Of a stretch of DNA of 9,882 nt, positions 6,077-9,882 are shown piece after piece. The notes under the pieces were generated by a model. That model was not told the DNA's origin, searched no databases, and saw only the letters and a list, made by a program, of their open reading frames with translations. The translations under genes were made by a program, and so were the position numbers. The DNA comes from Bacillota bacterium (GTDB taxonomy: Bacteria > Bacillota > Limnochordia > Darwinibacteriales > Darwinibacteriaceae): positions 1 to 9,882 of the forward strand of contig JAAZLY010000162.1 of the NCBI GenBank assembly GCA_012799115.1, written 5' to 3'. Position 1 is the stretch's first letter. The number at the start of each line of letters is the position of its first letter.

Positions 6077-7155
6077 GCTCCATCATCCTCATCTCCATCA
6101 TCCTGCCCTAGTCCTGCTTCTCGGCGGAAGAAACCTGTTAAGGACCCGATTTTTCCGCGACTAATCAGGATAAATCCGGTAACCAAGACTGCGGCCACCA
6201 CAATCATCCAAACTAGCGCACGACTCGCCCCTCCTCCAATATCACGGTCTGCTTCGCCCTTTGTGGATACCGTTAGACCTGCAGCCGCAGGAATCACCTT
6301 AGCAAAGTATTCTGCTGCCTGCTCTGCCTGTTCTAGGCTGGTCGTATGTGCCCCAAACTCTAGCAGGATCGTCTTAGGACCTAGATCTTGATTGTAATTG
6401 CCCTTTGCGTCAAATATGCCCTCCACAAGCCCAGGATACATATCATCTGCAACCGCCTTAATCCGTTTGGCATACTCTAGGTTCGCAGCGCGGTTTTGAT
6501 TCTGCCTGCCTACGACAAGACGAACCTTGCTCATTGGTACACCCTCTACTTCGGTTTCATATACCTCAGGAGGCGTTGCATCACGGTGGACATCCAGAAG
6601 TGTATCAGGCCTCTTTGTCAGAAGCTCTGTGGCTGTACGTCGGGAGCGTATGTACGCCTGACCATCATGGGGAATATGGCTATTATCTGACCAATATACA
6701 GTCATTCCCACTTCTTCCAAGGCAGAGGCTAGTTTTTCACCTACACGCAGAATGTCACCCTCTCCGTCGTCTTTGGACTCTGTTCCGCTCGAGGGAATAT
6801 ACGACTCTGCATTATGTGTGTGATAGATGGCCACCACGCCCTCACCCTCGGTAGCTGCTCCTACCTGAGCGAGGGGCTCGTAGCTGACGTCGGGGAGCTT
6901 TACCGTCTCAATGAACCGAACCGTCACGGTATCTCCCTTTGTTTCCACTACTTCAAAAAGACGATTGTCTGCTGCTATGTACTGATCGCCAGGATCGAGT
7001 TCTCTCCCAGTCATGGTTATTACCTGATCCTCTTCATCAACGAGGGTAAAGTAGCCCAAGTCGGTGCGCTCTTCAGCCTGAGCCTGACACATAGTAAGCA
7101 AAGCAGCATACATCGCGATCAGTAGGACACGTACAATCCAGCGGTTCTTTCTCAT
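6073..7155 (-). CDS. spoIIP: SpoIIP-family cell-wall hydrolase with C-terminal membrane anchor
   Basis: SpoIIP is a peptidoglycan amidase and endopeptidase that works with SpoIID and SpoIIM at the septum to drive engulfment. The 360-residue protein keeps the family signatures YHTHNAESY at 111-119, DVHRDA at 188-193, GRQNQN at 216-221 and LLEFG at 264-268. Their His and Glu residues fit the active site. The N-terminus (residues 6-27) is a signal sequence, with AQA at 25-27 as a possible signal peptidase I site. A second hydrophobic segment at about 313-331 is followed by a short cytosolic tail ending in QDDGDEDDGA. Well-studied SpoIIP has its anchor at the N-terminus and about 400 residues, so this may be a paralog. 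The start ATG overlaps the upstream gene stop as ATGA, with GGAG five bases before it. I am sure of the family, less sure it is the main engulfment SpoIIP. Confidence 0.88.
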   Translation of the reverse strand: MRKNRWIVRVLLIAMYAALLTMCQAQAEERTDLGYFTLVDEEDQVITMTGRELDPGDQYIAADNRLFEVVETKGDTVTVRFIETVKLPDVSYEPLAQVGAATEGEGVVAIYHTHNAESYIPSSGTESKDDGEGDILRVGEKLASALEEVGMTVYWSDNSHIPHDGQAYIRSRRTATELLTKRPDTLLDVHRDATPPEVYETEVEGVPMSKVRLVVGRQNQNRAANLEYAKRIKAVADDMYPGLVEGIFDAKGNYNQDLGPKTILLEFGAHTTSLEQAEQAAEYFAKVIPAAAGLTVSTKGEADRDIGGGASRALVWMIVVAAVLVTGFILISRGKIGSLTGFFRREAGLGQDDGDEDDGA

Positions 7156-7778
7156 GCTTCTCCACCCCCTCCGGCAATTCTCTCCCTTGTTTCACCGACG
7201 AATTCAGCCAACGCCACTGCTATCAGCCCGGCTACAATTGTCGCATCAAAGACGCCTGCTCCACCCAATACGACACGGGTGGCCATATTGTTGGCAAGGG
7301 CCAAGCCTAAATGGACAATGTCCACTGTAAGGAGTCCTAGTACACCGGCAATAAACGAAGCACGTCTGGACCGTCCGGAAAGGTAACCCACAACACCTGC
7401 TACGATGCTGAACAGCCACAAAGGATCAATAAACAACGATGGACTTGATGGATCAAAGTCCGTGAACTGGCTCACTCCATAGACAATTCCGCCAGTAACC
7501 AGCGCCGCTACAAGGGAGCGTATCCGTTCTCTGGCCGTATCTGCTCTTACCAAGAGATAGATGACCAATGCAAGGGGTACAACTGCTCCTCCCACATTCA
7601 GGTTCACACTAGTTCTCCCTTGGTAGAGTGGAATGGTGATGAAGCTCCCTCCAATCATCAGGGCAATGGCAATGAGCGCCTGCGTGTCAGTGAGCTGCAT
7701 GCGATCGAGCAAACGTTGCCCAACACCAAAGTAGATTAAGGCGGCCACAATCAGCAATAAGGCCGTGCCAGTAGGCAT
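7152..7778 (-). CDS. DUF1614-type integral membrane protein
   Basis: A 208-residue integral membrane protein of unknown function that resembles the DUF1614 family. About six or seven hydrophobic segments are visible: near 5-19, 33-50, 62-78, 87-103, 117-133, 140-160 and 178-194. Conserved-looking patches are NVGGAVVPLALVIYL at 61-75 and LGGAGVFDATIVAG at 171-184. The tail is short, charged and Gly-rich. I start it at the second of two adjacent ATG codons (7778), seven bases after the GGAGG core of GGAGGAG (7784..7790). ATG at 7781 is the alternative and adds one Met. The open frame continues to 7865, but that region is a terminator and cannot be coding. It is the first gene of the operon and overlaps spoIIP by ATGA, which suggests a sporulation or envelope role (inference). 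Confidence 0.82.
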   Translation of the reverse strand: MPTGTALLLIVAALIYFGVGQRLLDRMQLTDTQALIAIALMIGGSFITIPLYQGRTSVNLNVGGAVVPLALVIYLLVRADTARERIRSLVAALVTGGIVYGVSQFTDFDPSSPSLFIDPLWLFSIVAGVVGYLSGRSRRASFIAGVLGLLTVDIVHLGLALANNMATRVVLGGAGVFDATIVAGLIAVALAEFVGETRERIAGGGGEA

Positions 7779-7783
7779 CATAA

Positions 7784-7790
7784 CTCCTCC
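7784..7790 (-). promoter_or_regulatory. Ribosome-binding site of the DUF1614-type gene
   Basis: GGAGGAG on the minus strand in front of twin ATG codons at 7781 and 7778. The distance from the GGAGG core favours the second ATG. Confidence 0.75.
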
Positions 7791-7796
7791 AATCCA

Positions 7797-7824
7797 TGTA
7801 TAGCATTCGACCTTATTGTGTCCA
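7797..7824 (-). promoter_or_regulatory. Candidate promoter of the DUF1614-spoIIP-YIEGIA-der-plsY operon
   Basis: On the minus strand, TGGACA (7819..7824, 5 of 6 to -35) and TATACA (7797..7802, 4 of 6) are 16 bases apart. A TGC directly before the latter forms an extended -10. The start point would fall at about 7790, right at the ribosome-binding site, so the leader would be very short. No good sigma-E, sigma-F or sigma-G pair was found. The -35 abuts the T run of the preceding terminator. Confidence 0.38.
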
Positions 7825-7856
7825 AAAAAAAATCCTGTAGACCGAAGTCTACAGGA
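7824..7856 (-). terminator. Strong Rho-independent terminator of ispH-rpsA
   Basis: On the minus strand a perfect 10-bp stem TCCTGTAGAC/GTCTACAGGA closes on the tetraloop TTCG, the very stable C(UUCG)G form. Nine T residues follow (complement of 7824..7832). It lies 26 bases past the stop codon of the fusion gene. Confidence 0.95.
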
Positions 7857-7882
7857 AATGTTCATATTTCATTCAAAACGAA

Positions 7883-9882
7883 TTACTCGTCTTTGGCATC
7901 CTTAAACAGATCACCAAACATCGCACCTAGGTTGGTTGTCAGTTCAGCGTTGTCAGTACCTTCTGTCAGGTCTGGCTGAGGTTGACGATTCCTTGGAGCA
8001 GGTGCTGAGGAAGGAGGTGTAGCTGGTTTTGGTTCGAGTTCCTTAATGCTGAGCCCAATACGGCGTGCCTGGGCATCAACGCTAATAATCTTGGTCTCGA
8101 CTTCTTGACCAGGTTGCACAACCTCTTCGGCTTTAGCCACATGCTTATGGGAAAGCTCGCTAATATGGACTAGTCCTTCAATACCATCTTCGAGCTTGAC
8201 AAAGGCACCAAAATCTACCACGCGAGTGACTTCGCCAGTTACCTTTTGCCCAACCTCATAACGCTCGGTAACAGTCGTCCATGGATCAGCGATAGTTTGC
8301 TTCAAGCCTAGGGAAATTCTCTCGCGCTCTTGATTAACGCCTAGAATCATCACTGTGATCTCGTCACCTTCAGTAACGACATCCGATGGGTGGTTAACGC
8401 GACTATAGGCCATCTCAGAAACGTGGAGCAATCCCTCTACTCCATCACCAATATCAACAAAAGCGCCGAAGTCTGTCAAACGACGAACAATACCCTTAAC
8501 CTTTTGACCCTCTTGCAGAGTGGCGAAAGCTTGGGCCTTTGCGGCGGCATGTTGTTCTTCCAACACTTCTTTGTGTGAAAAGACCACATTGTTCTTGGAA
8601 CGATCGAGTTCAATAATCTTCAACTCTAGTTCTTGACCAATATATTTCTGTAGGTCATCCTCGAAACCGCGGGAAACGTGACTTGCGGGAATGAATCCGC
8701 GTACGCCAACATTTACGAGTAGTCCACCCTTAACAACCTGCACAACCTTGGCTGTCAAAGTGCCGCCCGATTCAAATAGTGACTCGAGCTTCTCCCAGGA
8801 CTGATCTGCATCGGCTCGTTTCTTCGAAAGGAGGACGTTGCCTTCAGAATCATCTACCTTGAGAACCTTCACTGTAATTTCCTCGCCTACACTGACTAGA
8901 TCCTCAGGATTAGCATTCGCGATAAAGCTAAGCTCGTTTAAGGGAATGCGACCTTCCGACTTATAGTCGATGTCTACCAAGACCTCATCATTGGAGATTT
9001 GGACAACTTTACCCTTAATGACAGCTCCAGGCGTAGGCATTTTCACATCATACTCGCTCATGTGATCCTCGCTTATGCCTTCTTCGGCAGCCTCTACCGG
9101 TTCTTCTACCGGTTGTTCTGCTGTTTCGACTACTTCTTCCACTGCTGTTTCTTGTTCTTCGGTAGCTTGGACGTTCTCTTCCATTGCTTCGGCTACCTTG
9201 CCTTCAGTAAATTCGCTCATTCTTGTAAGTACCCCCTCAATTAACCAATCTGGAGTAGAAGCCCCGGCTGTAACCCCTGCGCGCTTAACGCCAGTAAACC
9301 ACTGGCTTTTCAGCTCCTCTGGTGTTTCAATATGATATGTCGCCGTGCCCTGCTCCTTGCATAATTCCGCCAACCTCTTTGTGTTGGCACTGTTTCGGCC
9401 TCCAATCACAACCATAACATCCACTTGGGCGGCCAATTCCCATGCAGAAGTTTGCCGCTGTTCGGTAGCAGTACAGATGGTATCAAAAGCTTTTAGATCC
9501 TCCACCATTCCAGCCAGTTCGTCAACGCACGCTTGAAAGTTGCTCACTGATTGGGTGGTTTGCGCTATAATACCGACGCGACTTGCTATCGGCAGCTTCT
9601 GGATTTCTTGAGGCGTACTCACAACATGTGCGGTATCATCCGTATAGCCTAAAATGGCTTGTACTTCAGGATGATCCCTATCCCCAACAATAATGACTTG
9701 ATACCCTTCGTCGTGTAACTGTTTTGCCCAACGCATAGCCCTGTGCACGAAAGGACAAGTGGCATCAACAACATCGTAATCGAACTCTTTGAGCTCTTCC
9801 ATGACCTTCGGTGCAACACCATGTGAACGAACAATGACTACTCCTGAACTCTTATCTCCAGGTTGCTCCATGACCTCAACCC
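7883..9882 (-). CDS. ispH-rpsA: Bifunctional IspH reductase / ribosomal protein S1 fusion, 5' end outside window
   Basis: Residues are counted from the Met at 9871; the frame runs on past the window edge, so the true start and first iron-sulfur Cys are missing. Residues 1-225 are the IspH domain. It reduces HMBPP to IPP and DMAPP in the last step of the MEP isoprenoid pathway. Motifs are SHGV at 16-19, ATCP with Cys39, HPEV at 67-70, QTT at 104-106, a second visible cluster Cys at 133 (TICTATEQRQ), NSANTKRL at 160-167 and TAGASTPD at 201-208. An acidic Glu/Val/Ala linker spans 226-268. Four S1 RNA-binding domains follow at about 282-350, 369-434, 454-523 and 540-609, then a Pro-rich tail. Such fusions are known in Clostridia. 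The two halves are in one unbroken frame. Two internal ATG codons with nearby ribosome-binding sites (9220 and 9061) could yield a free S1 protein. The stop is TAA, followed by a strong terminator. Confidence 0.95.
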   Translation of the reverse strand, partial: VEVMEQPGDKSSGVVIVRSHGVAPKVMEELKEFDYDVVDATCPFVHRAMRWAKQLHDEGYQVIIVGDRDHPEVQAILGYTDDTAHVVSTPQEIQKLPIASRVGIIAQTTQSVSNFQACVDELAGMVEDLKAFDTICTATEQRQTSAWELAAQVDVMVVIGGRNSANTKRLAELCKEQGTATYHIETPEELKSQWFTGVKRAGVTAGASTPDWLIEGVLTRMSEFTEGKVAEAMEENVQATEEQETAVEEVVETAEQPVEEPVEAAEEGISEDHMSEYDVKMPTPGAVIKGKVVQISNDEVLVDIDYKSEGRIPLNELSFIANANPEDLVSVGEEITVKVLKVDDSEGNVLLSKKRADADQSWEKLESLFESGGTLTAKVVQVVKGGLLVNVGVRGFIPASHVSRGFEDDLQKYIGQELELKIIELDRSKNNVVFSHKEVLEEQHAAAKAQAFATLQEGQKVKGIVRRLTDFGAFVDIGDGVEGLLHVSEMAYSRVNHPSDVVTEGDEITVMILGVNQERERISLGLKQTIADPWTTVTERYEVGQKVTGEVTRVVDFGAFVKLEDGIEGLVHISELSHKHVAKAEEVVQPGQEVETKIISVDAQARRIGLSIKELEPKPATPPSSAPAPRNRQPQPDLTEGTDNAELTTNLGAMFGDLFKDAKDE
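9059..9070 (-). promoter_or_regulatory. Candidate internal start for a separate S1 protein
   Basis: On the minus strand GAGG (9070..9067) lies five bases before an in-frame ATG at 9061, residue 271 of the visible protein, directly ahead of the first S1 domain. Initiation here would give a four-domain S1 protein without IspH. This is inferred from spacing only. Confidence 0.35.
9218..9238 (-). promoter_or_regulatory. Candidate relic or active start at the IspH-S1 junction
   Basis: GAGGGGG (9238..9232) lies 11 bases before an in-frame ATG at 9220, residue 218 of the visible protein, where the IspH domain ends. The spacing is long but usable. The product would begin MSEFTEGKV and carry the acidic linker plus all four S1 domains. 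It may mark the start codon of rpsA before it fused to ispH. Confidence 0.3.

Noticed and set aside
6073..7155. Lipoprotein reading of the SpoIIP-family N-terminus (Cys at residue 23)
   Set aside because: The sequence before the Cys is LLTM; Met directly before Cys does not fit a lipobox, while AQA further on fits ordinary signal peptidase.
7779..7865. Extended N-terminus of the DUF1614-type protein from an ATG at 7865
   Set aside because: The extension would be encoded by the terminator hairpin and its T run, and a good ribosome-binding site sits before the ATG codons at 7781 and 7778.

Overview
The window is a stretch of chromosome from an endospore-forming Firmicute, most likely a member of the Clostridia or a related deep lineage (inference). 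It holds spoIVA, a SpoIIP-family hydrolase and a YIEGIA-family protein. It also holds an IspH-ribosomal S1 fusion of the kind known from clostridia. Base composition is moderate rather than AT-rich. Every gene lies on the minus strand, so transcription runs from high to low coordinates. There is no sign of a mobile element, CRISPR array or foreign island.

In order of transcription, the right end (9882 to 7883) is the 3' part of an ispH-rpsA fusion, closed by a strong terminator with a UUCG tetraloop. Next comes a tightly packed set (7778 to 2998): a DUF1614-type membrane protein, a SpoIIP-family cell-wall hydrolase, a YIEGIA membrane protein, a 59-residue YIEGIA partner, the ribosome-assembly GTPase Der and the acyltransferase PlsY. 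Several junctions are ATGA or GTGA overlaps, so this is probably one operon joining sporulation membrane proteins with housekeeping genes. spoIVA follows with its own sigma-E-like promoter and its own terminator. lysC (aspartate kinase) follows with its own sigma-A-like promoter. A tRNA-Pro(GGG), cut by the window edge, is at the left end.

The genes fall into four jobs. SpoIVA, SpoIIP and probably the YIEGIA pair serve engulfment and spore envelope assembly. PlsY serves phospholipid synthesis. Der and S1 serve the ribosome, and IspH serves isoprenoid synthesis. LysC feeds the lysine, diaminopimelate, dipicolinate, threonine and methionine pathways, so it links to peptidoglycan and spore formation.

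The most striking observation is in plsY. The frame that starts at an ATGA overlap with der encodes the expected PlsY N-terminus but contains a TAA at codon 11, where the family usually has tyrosine. A TTG codon follows the stop directly. Other points worth a look are the absence of gpsA between plsY and spoIVA, a SpoIIP relative with a C-terminal rather than only N-terminal membrane segment, internal start sites in the IspH-S1 fusion, and two inverted repeats in the short leader of der.
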